Shown piece by piece: positions 1 through 11,998 of a stretch of DNA of 64,000 nt (position 1 is the stretch's first letter; each line of letters begins with the position of its first letter). Made by a program: the position numbers and the translations under genes. Under the pieces are notes generated by a model. That model saw nothing but the letters and a program-made list of their open reading frames with translations, was not told the origin of the DNA and did not search any database. The DNA comes from Pectinophora gossypiella (taxonomy: Eukaryota; Arthropoda; Insecta; Lepidoptera; Gelechiidae): NCBI RefSeq assembly GCF_024362695.1, contig NW_026063241.1, positions 1,331,324-1,395,323 of the forward strand, written 5' to 3'.

Positions 1-1087
1 TTACAGCTTCGCGATGCGCGTTTTCTTTACTTGGTTTTCGTCCGCGTTTCTGTTTTTTGGGTCGGCCACCTTTATTTTTAACGCCTTGGTTTTCGTCTTG
101 ATTACTAATTCTTTCTAATAGGACAACTGGTTTTAAAATTGTCAGTTTTATATCACTTGTAGTGTCATATACATCTACCGGATTTGAATCAACTTCCAAT
201 TTACTAATATCAAAATTTTGCACAGAGGTTTTAAGCGGGGCCAGGGTTGACTGATAGTTCATCAAAATCGAATCTAAAGTTTGATTCTCATTCAGTAATG
301 GTGATGATATTAAATCTACTAAAATGGACTGTGACGCTTCGGAACTAACCTGCGTTTCGTTTTGCCATATAAGGTCGTCATTTAATACTCTTAATCGGGT
401 TAATGAGTATTCGGATCCGTCGTAAATTTCATTCGCGAGTAAAAGTTTAGCTAGCGCTTCGGTTGTATTACATTTAAATAAACGTGCTACGTAAGGACCA
501 TCCTCTGGCTTGCCCTTTCCTATATTAATGTTTTTGCTGTTAACTGCATGGCTGTTAAAGAAATAATATTCACCATTAAACCGCCAAAAACTAAAAGTAT
601 AACCCTGACCCGTAAACAATATGCTATCCGTACTGTCGTTGTGATTTGAATTGTTTGCATTATAAGCAAATTCTGAATCAACAGTATAGTCATTTGTATT
701 AAAAAATACTCTGTTGTCCAGTATATTCTTTAACGTTAATAAACCTACGTCTTTATTCGCGGGAGTTGTAGGATACGTATTAGAAATGATCCAGTTGTCC
801 TCCATACTAACTATATGTACGAAGTTATCCCCGACGCGAAGCTCATTGGGTAATTCATCTGGCATAAAATAACTGACACCCCTCTGAAGTAGATATTTTA
901 ACTGCATGTAAAGTGTATCCCCCATTCTTAAAATTTCATCAATTTCGGCAGTAGTGAAAGATGCGCGATTATGGAACACTGAATAAATTGAAGCGCATGC
1001 TGAGATAACTGTACATTGCGAATTGTTACCTTTATAAATATCGGAGCCTTGGTGTGTTAGACCTAAGAAATCAGTAAATGTTGGAAA
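1..1087 (-). CDS. Partial exon: C76-like cysteine peptidase domain with AT-hook-like basic tail
   Basis: The minus strand is open from an in-frame TAA at 1088-1090 to the left edge, about 360 codons with no internal stop. A plausible splice acceptor (ttcttag) would start the exon at 1062. The order of features resembles the herpesvirus large-tegument-type deubiquitinase fold found in some transposon proteins: a GNNSQC motif with candidate catalytic Cys at 1013-1015, then a 'LRMGDTLY' segment, 'MPDELP', and 'YYFFNSHAVN' with the candidate catalytic His at 554-556 side. The family usually has Asp-x-His; here it reads Asn-Ser-His (548-556). The C-terminal part contains GGRPKKQKRGRKPS (about 27-70), an AT-hook-like basic linker. 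Proteins of this build in arthropods are often Helitron- or other transposon-encoded, with further domains downstream, which would lie outside the window. Composition is clearly coding, unlike the flank. The family assignment is by eye. Confidence 0.6.
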
Positions 1088-2869
1088 TTAATATATTTGA
1101 TAGGTAAGGTAATACACCCTATTCCCGACACCCCTACTGACTATTAGAAAAATAATAACGGCTGCTGCGGGCTGCCAATTACAATACCTAATTTAATTAC
1201 TTAAGTAGGTAATAGTACTAACGAAAGATGCTTTTATAATAATCAGTTAATATTTATTTATTTATCAATCAAATCTCAAAAAAGTAATTTTGAATAATGA
1301 AGGTTCACTATATAAATAAATAGGTTTTATACGTAAATTAAAAATGACTGTACTAATTAATTGCATTCACATTATTTTATCATTAAGCACTTGGCCTAGA
1401 TTCAATTTTATTGCAAATTATTAGCATCTTTTGATGAACAATCACCATGAAAATAAATATTTATAGGCGCCGCGCATACGAGCCAGCACGGGCAATTACT
1501 ATGAGATTAAATATTCGAATCAGACGAAAGAACATGAGCGTCCAATTTCAAAATTCGCGCATCCACGAGTCAAGTCTAAATTATATTCGAAGGGTTGAGG
1601 TAAACCTAGCTCTGACGCTGGTGGGGAGCGGAGAGTTGCCGTTCTATACGTATTATTCCTTATTCTATGACTTGGAGATAAATTAATAACTAATTAATAC
1701 CCTACATACTTAAATTAAAATGTCAATTAAGTATCATTCTCTAACAGAATCATAGATATAATTACAGGGATTATTATTATGCTTATGAAAATTAAGCAAC
1801 ATTAAAAATAAATAACCACGCTTATAAAATTTCAGTCGGATCAATAATTTTGATTCTAAAACGGTTCATGAGTGCAAAAAAATAGCCATAGGTAGGCTAT
1901 TACATTTTAACTATGACGAAACGGAAAATTTATTACACCCTGTTAGATAATAAGATTTGTTTAAATCCGTACTTCACACATACACACACACCCATACACA
2001 CATACTTACACATAAGTAGCTTGAACAATTTAAATTTATTATAATAATTTCCATAATTTTTATTTTCTTTTTTCACCTCATTGTTAAATTATATAAAAAT
2101 ATATAGATAATAACTGTATTACAACTCCGCACAACTCAAGAATATATAATACTGTACAAATGGAAGATAGCTGGTACTTATAGCACAGGTTGTACCTATT
2201 GTAAGTACAGTACTTTAAAATTGTTAATCTTCTAGCATTATCATATAACTGTACCTATTAGTTTTAGAGTTGTTTGGAACAATAAATACATTTTATTATT
2301 AATAAATCTATGTATTTTTTAATTGTTGTAATTCGTTTAAGCACTTTCACACAATGGCGTCAGCTCGTGCCGCCCAAAGCCGCCGCCGAACATTATTCCA
2401 CTCGTGACAGTCATATAGAGCACACTGTGTGGTTGAACAGGTCGATGAATAAAGTCGTCAACTTTGCCATTGTAGTTGTGGCTAAAGTGAAAAATATAAA
2501 AAGGTATAAAAAGATTTCTCTTGGCAACGGAGAAGTCAATTGCTGGTTGGCAGAGCCACTATCAAATAAGGCTTTTAGTTTATACTATCTGGTTGACCAA
2601 TCCCTTGTCTAAGGGATAGGTACACGAAAGCACCTATGAGGCTGGCATGATCACACAGGGTGTTCAAAGCCTCGTTAAAAATAAGAATAAAAAAAAAAAG
2701 GTTTTGTGTGCGTCCACTTAGAGCCCACATTACAATATAGAAAATTACATAACTATATGGTATGTAAAATAAAAACTTATGGAATACCGAAACTATGAGC
2801 TTAAGACTATCAAATATCATCTAAGCAAAATTCTCGAAAAAATACATACCTAAGTATTTATTAAGATTA
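1088..2869. other. AT-rich non-coding stretch
   Basis: No convincing gene. The short open frames here lack coding character. A short (CA)n-like run (acacacac) lies near 1980-2010. It could be an intron or upstream region of the partial minus-strand gene at the left edge. Confidence 0.5.
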
Positions 2870-3060
2870 CGCCTATTACCCGTTGGGGTAGGTAGAAACC
2901 ACGGAATTCCACTTACTACGATCCATCCACTGCTTCTTTTCGTCAATTATAATCACTACATTTTCTTTCACACCATGACATTACCTTATCACACTATTTC
3001 TTATTCTATCATTCAAAGTCATCCCATCCCACTCATACTCCTCAACATTCTTATTAGTAA
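2870..3060. repeat. Diverged interspersed repeat fragment
   Basis: A stretch beginning with 'cccgttggggtaggtag' and 'ccacggaattccactt' matches, from memory, a common lepidopteran dispersed repeat associated with non-LTR retrotransposon tails. It is more GC-rich than both flanks. No coding potential. Family name not assigned. Confidence 0.4.
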
Positions 3061-3549
3061 CCTTTTAACAGTTTTAATAAAAGATTATGAAATAAATGTC
3101 ATGATTTTAAGATAAATATTTAATTCAGGTAATAAACTGATTTAGTAAAGTTTCATTCATATTCGAATTGACTCGCGCACCGAGATGTTACCGTACAGGT
3201 TTCAAACGTTGAACTCAATTGATGTAACGCAACGTAAACCTTCCTTATAAAATATTTAAAGACATTTCGATTTATTACACTACACTTGACTTCATTTCCT
3301 TAAATAAAGGATTATAGTATGTTCTCTGCCTATCCCGAAGGAAAATAAGCGAGATATTATGTGTGTATGCTGCACTCTATTGACGGAATACTTCGAAGAT
3401 TCAATATAATATAACAGTAAAATGTTTTTTATAATCGACTTCATTAATAATTGCATAAAAAAGGCAACAAAAACTTTTTTTGTTATGTTGATCTTGTAAC
3501 ATCTTATAGTGTGGGATTATTTCAGACTAATATAGATGAAGTATATTTG

Positions 3550-3775
3550 TCAAAGATTTAAAAAAAACCGGGCAAGAGTTAGATTAATAAAGAAAATTCT
3601 AATGACGAAATCCAAGTACTGTTTTTTATTAATTTTCCTTTACCTTCTGTGTATTATTAAAGATAAGTGTCATTCGTTTACTTCTTTATGTCTTTTTTAT
3701 GTCCGTCCACTTGCTACCGATCATTTACAAATTGGATCAAATTAATAACCTTCTTTCTTGAAGTCGGTTAAAAAC
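3550..3775. repeat. Possible dispersed repeat relic
   Basis: The segment starts with an 'aaaaaaaccgggcaagag' motif and ends with 'cttgaagtcggttaaaaa'. Both resemble the two ends of a frequent lepidopteran repeat, with a decayed middle. The short open frame inside (69 codons) is not gene-like. The 3061-3549 and 3776-4614 flanks hold only AT-rich DNA. Confidence 0.28.
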
Positions 3776-4614
3776 GGAATTACATTTCCAACCCCTACTA
3801 CATGGTCATCAAGATATATAACCATATATTAAAAAATATAGTCAAACCTACACTGACAGTAATATAAAAAAAGTTCCTTGTAGGCAAATGTTATTATAGC
3901 ATTCAAGACTTTGCAAATAAACTAAATACTTAAATGCATCAATATCTCTATCTCTATAGGTATACTTAATGACTGTTTGATATAATTTTGTTATTTAGTT
4001 TTACACATGTATTAATATAAATAGCTGTTTTATATAATTTAATAATTTTATTATAATTTTGATACCTAATTACTTATTTTTATAATACTTAGATAGTTAA
4101 TATCTAATAATATTATCATAATAAGGCGCCTCGTGTCTTATTATGTTCCACCTTAATTATGTTTGTTTCATGCATTTTGGAAATCAGAGTTGATTGCTAC
4201 TTACATCTCAGTGTATTTGTATCATGAAATGATATAAATTTGTCCATGGTTGTATTTAACAGTCTGTAGTAACTTGTCATTTTGGATAAAATTCTCTACT
4301 TCTTCTACTCATAGGACCAGACATATTTAGTTAACATTTTCACGATTTTGGAGTTTAACTTTTCACGCATAATATTAAGAGAGTGACTGTTATAGCATAG
4401 AACAAGGAATAATACTACTTATAATTTCACGGTCATCTAATGAGTCATGTCACTGTTATGCTACAACATGGGTGCTATCAAACCACAATCACACTTGGAT
4501 TATCTGTGTTGTGACTGCTGTGACTATTATTTGATTGACGAAAAACGTGATTATTAAACGCATAACGATAACAGGACAGTAATAATAAAATCGTTTTTCT
4601 TTGAATCGTAAGTC

Positions 4615-4887
4615 ATGCACGATTTCCAAAGGATTGATATAATATGTAATAGGGCTTTTACGTTAGCATTAAATACTGCGAAGCGATACTCTCCGCTGTG
4701 GCTAGAAATTATAGGTATGCGTGTACCTTTACTATCACATAATATAATATTATCACACCCACAAATGTCACATAGAGCGACGACTTTCCAATCGATGTTC
4801 CCCAAACACACGATAGATGACGTTGTTCACTTTATTCAAAAATGTAATGTAATGGCAGAAGCATATATAAGACTAATTGTTGAATGA
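4615..4887 (+). pseudogene. Possible 3' scrap of a non-LTR retrotransposon reverse-transcriptase ORF
   Basis: A 90-codon open frame includes 'RYSPLWLEIIGMRVP', which resembles a motif I remember from the C-terminal end of some insect LINE ORF2 proteins. The rest does not match, and no polymerase motif is present. It is short and isolated in AT-rich DNA, so at best it is a decayed fragment. A chance open frame remains possible. Confidence 0.22.
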
Positions 4888-5549
4888 TATTGCTCTTTAT
4901 TTTGAAAAGGATAATAATGGGTGGAAGATGTAAGTGTGCCTTGGGGTAATAAAAAGGGTCATCATTTATACCCGATTCGAAAGTCCCTCCTTATATTAAA
5001 TAAATAGTCTTTATAACATTTATCCAACCCTGCCCTACCTATGTCATACATTTTAAAACAATTTATAGGTAATTGCGAATGTAAATTTTACATAACAAAT
5101 ACATTATGTATACTATTATGTAAATACTTTTTACCTTCAAAAATCTTAGGCATATTACCTATAATAATATAGGTACAAATGGAGAAAGCGCGACTTAAAC
5201 GAATGCCACTAAATTTATCAAAGGTTAACTTACTTCATATAGGTACCTACTACTATAGTAACCTACCTACTTACTTACATAAATGTTCTAAAAAAATATT
5301 AATAGTAATTAACAATAGCCCACTCAAATTGCACAGCATAAGTATGCGATTGATTAACGTTGATACCTACCTAGTGCATTATTAATATTAAGATATTTTC
5401 ACGGCAGACGTCAAGCGGCTATAACATGAATTATACGCTAATTTAGATAGGTACCTATTATAATGATCAGTCGATCATTTCGTGAAGTGAATTTAACATA
5501 AAAAAATGCGAAAGTGCATAATTAAGCTGGCTAGAAACTAAATACTTAC
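4888..5549. other. AT-rich stretch, no gene seen
   Basis: No coding region or recognised repeat. It would be intronic if the minus-strand exon at 5550-5658 is real. Confidence 0.4.
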
Positions 5550-5658
5550 CGGCACCGATGCAGGTTGTAGCAGTCTCGCAGACGTCCTGCCGCTCGTCGT
5601 CGACGCGACGGCGAAGCACTGTAGAGCACGGTGGAATCTCAACGCTTGAACGCTTCAT
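5550..5658 (-). CDS. Candidate internal coding exon of an unknown minus-strand gene
   Basis: On the minus strand a good acceptor (tttgtttacag) is followed at once by ATG, 36 codons beginning MKRSSVEIPPCSTV, and then a strong donor (gtaagt, 5544-5549). The segment is GC-rich (about half) inside DNA of roughly 30% GC, which supports coding constraint. Two more strong donors occur upstream on the same strand, at 5740-5745 and 5938-5943, so it looks like the 5' part of a multi-exon gene with untranslated first exons. I do not recognise the peptide, and no downstream exon could be identified to the left. The real start codon may lie here, because the acceptor abuts the ATG. Confidence 0.35.
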
Positions 5659-5943
5659 CTGTAAACAAACCACTTCTGTACTATTTGTGTTTATCTAATA
5701 GACAATAAAATAAGAATTAGAGCTTTTAAGTAGGTAGGTACTTACCGTTTTACTGTTCTCACTTAAGTACATTAGTTATTTGAAAAAGAGAAAATCAGTA
5801 GAGAAAGATATAGATTACTTTCATATATATATTTTAAGGCTAACTTTCTTAAAATCTTAAAGAGTAGGTTCTTATATAATACATATTTTATCTAAATGTT
5901 GATCAATAATTGTTAAATTATTAATAACACAAAATCAACTTAC

Positions 5944-6010
5944 CTTTGGAAATCTTGGAATACAAGTGAAAAAAATAACGATTGTCACCTTTTTCGCGCC
6001 AACTGACGCC
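5944..6010 (-). other. Candidate 5' untranslated exon ending in a strong donor
   Basis: The minus strand reads ...TTTCCAAAG followed by gtaagt (5938-5943), a near-consensus donor. The right boundary is a guess. With the exon at 5550-5658 it suggests a transcription start near 6.0-6.1 kb. Nothing recognisable lies in 6011-6770. Confidence 0.25.
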
Positions 6011-6774
6011 AACAATTTTCTTTTAATTTTTGGCCTGGTTACAAACAGAGAAATATGCACTCATATATATTTTTTTAAATGTCATCTTAATGTTAAAGAT
6101 AAATGGATTGAAAATACTTGACATTTTAGGGGGTATTTGTTAATATTTCACTTAATTGTCTGACAAGGATGAGTCTTTCCAACGGTCCAAAAAAAATTCC
6201 AAGAGTTTACTTTTTTTAAATAAAGGCAGTCCATGAGGCTAAAAAAAGAAATTCACTGGCAAAGCAGATTCAAACAGCCAACATCGAAAAAATATTGAGG
6301 TACTTATTTACTTTGCTTGGAATTATAGATGTCGATGGAATGAATAAATAAGCAATATATTGCTTATTATTATATTTAACCCTAAACATTACACAGTGAC
6401 ATAGTCATAATTATTTTTTTGTTTCGGACTTTTTGGCGGAAACGTGAGCGATATGGTTGCTTTCTTCACTGAATAATCTAAATAATTAATATGAAGTGGT
6501 GTTTTGTGGTTAATGATCGTATTAAGTTAGAAGTAAAACATTGGCGATAGTGTAATTGTATTAGAAAAAAATATTACTCTATTTATGTTATTTTTTTCTG
6601 TTTTCGCTTCGTGCCAAAAAACCACTCATAAAAAGTTTATACGGATTTTTGAGTTAATTCGTTTGAGGTTCGGAGTAAGAGTCTGCCTGCTCCGAGAATG
6701 AAGGCTTAGATGTCATCTCATCATTTGTCGTCATCACCTTTCATCATTTCATTAATCATCAACCATCACGAAAA

Positions 6775-7080
6775 AAAGGTACATGAGACATGGTTGTGTG
6801 GGCATAGTTTCCTTTGCCTAACCCTTCGGTGAAAACAAAAAAAAAATTGGCCTTGAGTGTTACTGACTGAATCTTTGGTAGGTACCTAGCTTCGGCCTTA
6901 ATTCTGAAATCAAACTAAGAATTGGCTTCGGCCTTAATTTTGTAAAAATACGCCAGACTTGATTTAGGCCTTCTATGAATTTTATAACTAAAAATATATA
7001 AATAAATATAACACATGACTTGGCTGTATGGGCTATGATCCCTTTGCCTGTCCTACGGACAAAATAACCAAAAAAAAAAA
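6775..7080. repeat. Two diverged direct copies of a LINE-tail-like repeat
   Basis: Two segments share the layout 'acatggttgtgtgggcatag...cctttgcctaacccttcgg...aaaaaaaaa' (6783-6846) and 'catgacttggctgtatgggctatg...cctttgcctgtcctacgg...aaaaaaaa' (7013-7081). Each ends in an A-rich run, as expected of retroposed 3' ends. Between them 'ggcttcggccttaatt' occurs twice. Confidence 0.4.
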
Positions 7081-7138
7081 ATGGTAGGTACCTACTACTT
7101 TCTTGTGTTTCTTTGTTACAAATTGTCTGTCTGCAAGA

Positions 7139-7288
7139 ACTGGAACTTACAAGTTTATCGACTCAAGCCCTGCTTTCCCGTTTTTGCGTCGCAATTCTAC
7201 CGTAGAAACTTCCAGAAATGTCAAATGTGTTTTGGATAGAGCTGAAAAAAGTTTGTGGATGATGTTAATGTTCGTTGATAAATTGCAA
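7139..7288 (+). other. Candidate exon of unknown gene
   Basis: A pyrimidine-rich tract ending 'gtctgtctgcaag' precedes an open stretch ending at a strong donor (gtaagtatc, from 7289). Another acceptor-like 'tatttcatttcag' occurs at about 7421-7434. The open frame covers the segment, but the peptide is not recognised. Chance cannot be excluded. Confidence 0.18.
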
Positions 7289-7321
7289 TGTAAGTATCTT
7301 CTTAAAAATATAATGCTTTAA

Positions 7322-8434
7322 ATAAACGTTACTTCACGTTGCGCGAGCGTAGCACTTTCAATGAAGAAGAGTGAACTGCATCGCAAGAAATTGTGTTTTG
7401 CTTATTAATACAGTCCTTTTTTATTTCATTTCAGACATGGTTGTTTGACTCCATTGCCACATTCTGTTGAAACCAAACCTACAAATGAATACAATGCATG
7501 AATGTGGAGCTTAGCTCTGAACTGGTGTCTTTAATAGAAAAAAATGGCGTGGACATGATACGGTACCTGTATTTTTTTTCTGATTAATTTCTTATCAATA
7601 AGGTACAATACAATACACAATATACTGTATTGCATAAAGTATCTAAGGAACATACAATCAAATGACACTGTTATTATAAAGTTATTTATTTATAGGTGAC
7701 TTTGTCATAATTAACTCATACTAAGCAACAACAACAATAACAACTGCTGAAGAATGTTCCAGTCTGAGAGTTAGACACAATTGTATCTGTATAAGTTGTG
7801 AAATATCTTTGGGAAGGCACTCAGAAAGACAAAATTACAGGCCACAGACTTATGGTAAGAATTGAAGAGTGATATTATATGTATAGAAAAAGAAATGTCT
7901 CCGAGACAGGTAATAAAGTTATTTTGTGTGAGAGCTGTTTAACAGTTTTAAGGAAATAATTGTTATAAGGAAATATTTATGATTGAAACATTGTTCTAAT
8001 TTCAATTTAATGTTATCCCTACACATTAAATAAAATATTGTGCATTTCTTTATTGTAAGTGTACGGGATGCCTAATTTGTATTTCTTGGTTCCATATGGA
8101 CGTCAAAACTACAATTATGTTTTAAGAACATTCATATTTGCTTTCAGATGTCTGATGGATGCTGGTGCATGCCTTGTTTGCAGGATGAGCTTACCTCAAA
8201 AGCATTAATATCTAGTGAATGTTAAAACTGTATTAAGTGTGACGTTGCATTATATGTAGTTAGTAGCTATTTATGTTCATAGAATTGTTAAACTATGAGC
8301 TTAAATCATTTTATATTATATCATTAAATTGATAAAAAGTTAACTATGTGTATTTTAATTATTAAGTTTATATACCTACTTACTAATTGGTAATATGTAA
8401 CCATGTCAATATATTTAGTCTGGTTTTGGGAAAC
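7322..8434. other. AT-rich stretch, no gene seen
   Basis: Only short chance open frames and scattered splice-like sites. It could be intronic if 7139-7288 belongs to a gene. Confidence 0.4.
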
Positions 8435-8575
8435 AACTACTTACATCAATAAGTAGTAACTGAGGCCAATAGCTTAACATGCCATCCGGAGCACGGATTG
8501 TCTTACTTTCAGATAATCGGGTGATCAGCCAGGCTTGTTCTGGCCAAACTGTATCTTTGTTTTTGGGTATAAATG
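8435..8575 (+). repeat. Lepidopteran SINE/LINE-tail repeat, copy 1
   Basis: Contains 'agcttaacatgccatccgg', 'agcacggattgtcttactttc' and 'tcgggtgatcagcc', in the same order as the copy at 33745-34000 ('taacgtgctctccgac', 'gatcatcttacttt', 'ccggtaacc'). I know the block as a frequent lepidopteran dispersed repeat. The copy is 5'-truncated and diverged. Confidence 0.5.
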
Positions 8576-9033
8576 ATTAGCCTTGTTATTACATCCAGGC
8601 ACAACAAATCTTCCACCCATTATTATTCAGAGAATATCAAGCACTTTATTAATATGTATGCCTCTACCATTACTTTATATTTTTGAATAATTATTTACCT
8701 GAGCAAAGAGAAAGTTAAATCTGGACAGCACCATCCATATTTTTTTTAGGAATGTACCTAGTCTGGAAAGTCAAGAGTAACGTGTGTTATTATAATTAGG
8801 AAAAAAAATATTTTACTATGGGCATGGGATCGAAATTAGATATTGCTTTTCGTTGAACAAACTACATAGATATTGGCAGGCATGCTGTAAAATGTCTTGA
8901 TAGGGCCTCTGTTTTATACCTAGTTAATTTGATTTGATTTTGAAGCCAAGTGGCTAGGTTAGCTTCGCCGCCATTTTGAAACTACACATTATTTTTCATT
9001 TAACAGTTTTGCTAAGGCCCCGATTTCTGCAGA

Positions 9034-9380
9034 CACCTCCTAATTTTACTTTAAGTTATACCTGTCATTTTCTTATCCGCCGAAAAGGAAAGGGACGGAT
9101 GATTGATAGCTCTTAATTTTAGGAAGAATGAGTAAATGAATGAATAACCCGGGCGAATTAAAAAGGTATCTCGCTGGTATGCATACCGTTTGACGTGTGC
9201 TGTCAACGTAATTCTGTCGGGTTATGGCCAATGTAAGATTTTTAGACGGTTGTTTTAGATTTGTGCTTAAAATTGACGTGTGTTCCATAAATTTTATGCT
9301 TGTCGATTACCTACCCTTCCCTTTGCTTTTCGGCGGATAAGAAAATGGCAGATATAACTTTAAATAAAATAAGTAGGTAT
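9034..9380. mobile_element. MITE with long terminal inverted repeats
   Basis: The left end reads 'cattttcttatccgccgaa' (about 9066-9084) and the right end reads 'ttcggcggataagaaaatg' (9327-9345). The inverted repeat continues outward through 'taagttatacctg' and 'cagatataactt' to roughly 60 bp per arm. No transposase is present; the 71-codon minus open frame inside is incidental. The terminal sequence is one I recall as abundant in moth genomes. Exact ends and target duplication are uncertain by a few bases. Confidence 0.75.
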
Positions 9381-9431
9381 TACATAGATGGTATTTACAG
9401 GAATTAGCAACCACCTACCTAACTTTGTTCA

Positions 9432-11996
9432 ACGGCCATCTTGTTTTTCCGCCATTATGGTTTTTTTTCACCGGCGATAGAATTTGAGCAAGATTTAAAT
9501 ACGTTATGCAAAAAAAGATGTTGCAGGTGCGATATGTTTGCCAGGCTGAAGGTTGTCCCCCTGATGCGGAGCAGTTTTAGAAAGTTGAGAAGAATTTCAT
9601 ACTCAATAAGACATTCCGATCCAACCCCCTATACATTATTTTTACCTCCCAGGGCTCCTTTTGGAAAAAACAAAACTTCCACCATTTTGTTTTTTTTTCT
9701 CACCTGGGATAGAATTTGACCAAGACTTAAATAGATCTCGTGAAAACAAACAATTCCAGGTGCGATAGTTTCGCCAGGCTGTAGGGTGTCTCTCTGATGC
9801 GGAGCAGCTTTCGAAGATCGAAAAGTATTTCCATACTCAACATGATGTTTCGATCACATTCCTCATACATCATTTTTACCTCCGAGGAATTTTCGGGAAA
9901 AACGATAATTTTGTATGGCGGCCATCTTGTTTTTCCGCCATTTTGATTTTTTTTCACCGACAATAGAATTTGACCAAGATTTGAATAGGTTTCGTAAAAA
10001 CAAAAAAGTTCCAGATGCGATAGTTTCGCCAGGCCGTAGGATGCCGCCCTGATGCGGAGCAGTTTTCAAAGATCGAGACGTATTTCCATACTCAACATGA
10101 TGTTTCGATCACATTCCTCATACATCATATTTACCCCCGAGGCATTTTCGGGAAAAACGAAAATTTTGTATGGCGGCCATCTTGTTTTTCCGCCATTTTG
10201 TTTTTTTTTCAGCGGGGATTGAATTTGACCAAGATTTAAATATGTTTTGCGAAAGAAAAATTGCTCCAGGTTTTATAGTTTTGCCAGGCCGTAGGGTGTC
10301 TCCCTGATGCGGAGCAGATTTGAAGAAAGAGAAGTGTCTCCATACTCAACAAGACGTTCCGATTACATACTTATACATAATTTTTACCACCGAGACATTT
10401 TCTGAAAAAACAAAATTTTGTATGGCGGCCATCTTGTTTTTCCGCCATTTTGATTTTTTTTCGCCGGCGATTGGATTTGACCAAGATTTAAATACATTGT
10501 GCGAAAAAACAATTGATCTAGATGTGATAGTTTTGCCAGGCCGTAGGGTGTCTCCCTGATGCGGAGCAGATTTCAAAGATCGAGAAGTATTTCCATACTC
10601 AACATGACATTCCGATTAGACCCCCATACATTGTTTTTACCTCTAAGACATTTTTTTGGAAAAACAAAATTTTGTATGGCGGCCATCTTGTTTTTCCGCC
10701 ATTTTGGTTTTTTTTCTCCGACGATAAAATTTGACCAAGATTTAAATAGGTCTCGTGAAAAAAGAATCGTTCCAGGTGCGATAGTTTCGCCAGACCGTAG
10801 GGTGTCTCCCTGATGCGGAGCAGATTTCAAAGATCGAGAAGTATTTCCATACTCAACATGACATTCCGATTAGACCCCCATACATTGTTTTTACCTCTAA
10901 GACATTTTTTTGGAAAAACAAAATTTTGTATGGCGGCCATCTTGTTTTTCTGCCATTTTGTTTTTTTTTTCACCGGCGATTGAATTTGACCAAGATTTAA
11001 ATATGTCATGTGAAAATAAAATTGCTCCAGGTTTTATAGTTTTGCCAGGCCGTAGGGTGTCTCCCTGATGCGGAGCAGATTTCAAAGATCGAGAAGTATT
11101 TCCATACTCAACATGACATTCCGATTAGACCCCCATACATTGTTTTTACCTCTAAGACATTTTTTTGGAAAAACAAAATTTTGTATGGCGGCCATCTTGT
11201 TTTTCCGCCATTTTGGTTTTTTTTCTCCGACGATAAAATTTGACCAAGATTTAAATAGGTCTCGTGAAAAAAGAATCGTTCCAGGTGCGATAGTTTCGCC
11301 AGACCGTAGGGTGTCTCCCTGATGCGGAGCAGATTTCAAAGATCGAGAAGTATTTCCATACTCAACATGACATTCCGATTAGACCCCCATACATTGTTTT
11401 TACCTCTAAGACATTTTTTTGGAAAAACAAAATTTTGTATGGCGGCCATCTTGTTTTTCCGCCATTTTGGTTTTTTTTCACCGGCGATTGAATTTGACCA
11501 AGATTTAAATATGTCATGTGAAAATAAAATTGCTCCAGGTTTTATAGTTTTGCCAGGCCGTAGGGTGTCACCCTGATGCGGAGCAGTTTTTCAAGATCGA
11601 GCAGTTGTTTCATATTAAGCTTGACGTTCCGATCACACTTCCCATACACAGTTTTTACCCCTGAGACATTTTCTGGAAAAACAAAATTTTGTATGGCGGC
11701 CATCTTGTTTTTCCGCCATTTTGATTTTTTTTCACCGACAATAGTTTTTGACCAAGATTTTAATAGGTTTCGTGAAAAAAGAATCATTCCAGGTGCGATA
11801 GTTGCGCCAGGCCGTAGAGTCTCTCCCTGATGCGGAGCAGTTTTCCAAGATCTGGAAGTTTTCCCATACTCACCGGGAGATCCAGATCACTTTTCTCATA
11901 CATTATTTTTACCCCCCGACGCTCCTTCTGGGAGAACAATTATGTCAGTGAGTCAGTCAGTCAATAGGTACATGGGTTTGTAGCTATATATAATAT
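9432..11996 (-). mobile_element. Family-B Helitron-like element L1 (minus), 254-bp internal repeats
   Basis: Ten or so tandem copies of a 254-bp unit, each with 'tggcggccatcttgttttt', 'ttgaccaagatttaaat' and 'ctgatgcggagcag'. Read on the minus strand, the 5' end is at about 11996: 'atagctacaaaccc', a GACT/CACT tetranucleotide run, then 'ttctcccagaaggagcgtcgggg'. The 3' end near 9432 is missing the hairpin/CTAG terminus, so this copy is truncated. Open frames of about 84 codons on both strands recur each unit and are a by-product of the repeat. Confidence 0.7.
10559..11576. repeat. Higher-order dimer: 509-bp direct duplication inside the family-B repeats
   Basis: Units at 10559-11067 and 11068-11576 repeat as a pair with only a few changes, for example ctgcca versus ccgcca and gtctccctgat versus gtcaccctgat. 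Neighbouring 254-bp units outside the pair are much more diverged. This points to recent local unequal exchange or slippage of two units at once. Confidence 0.75.
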
Positions 11997-11998
11997 AA

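Noticed and set aside
2310..2612. 100-codon plus-strand frame
   Set aside because: Overlaps an opposing frame of similar length; no motif, no splice context and ordinary composition for AT-rich DNA with chance openness.
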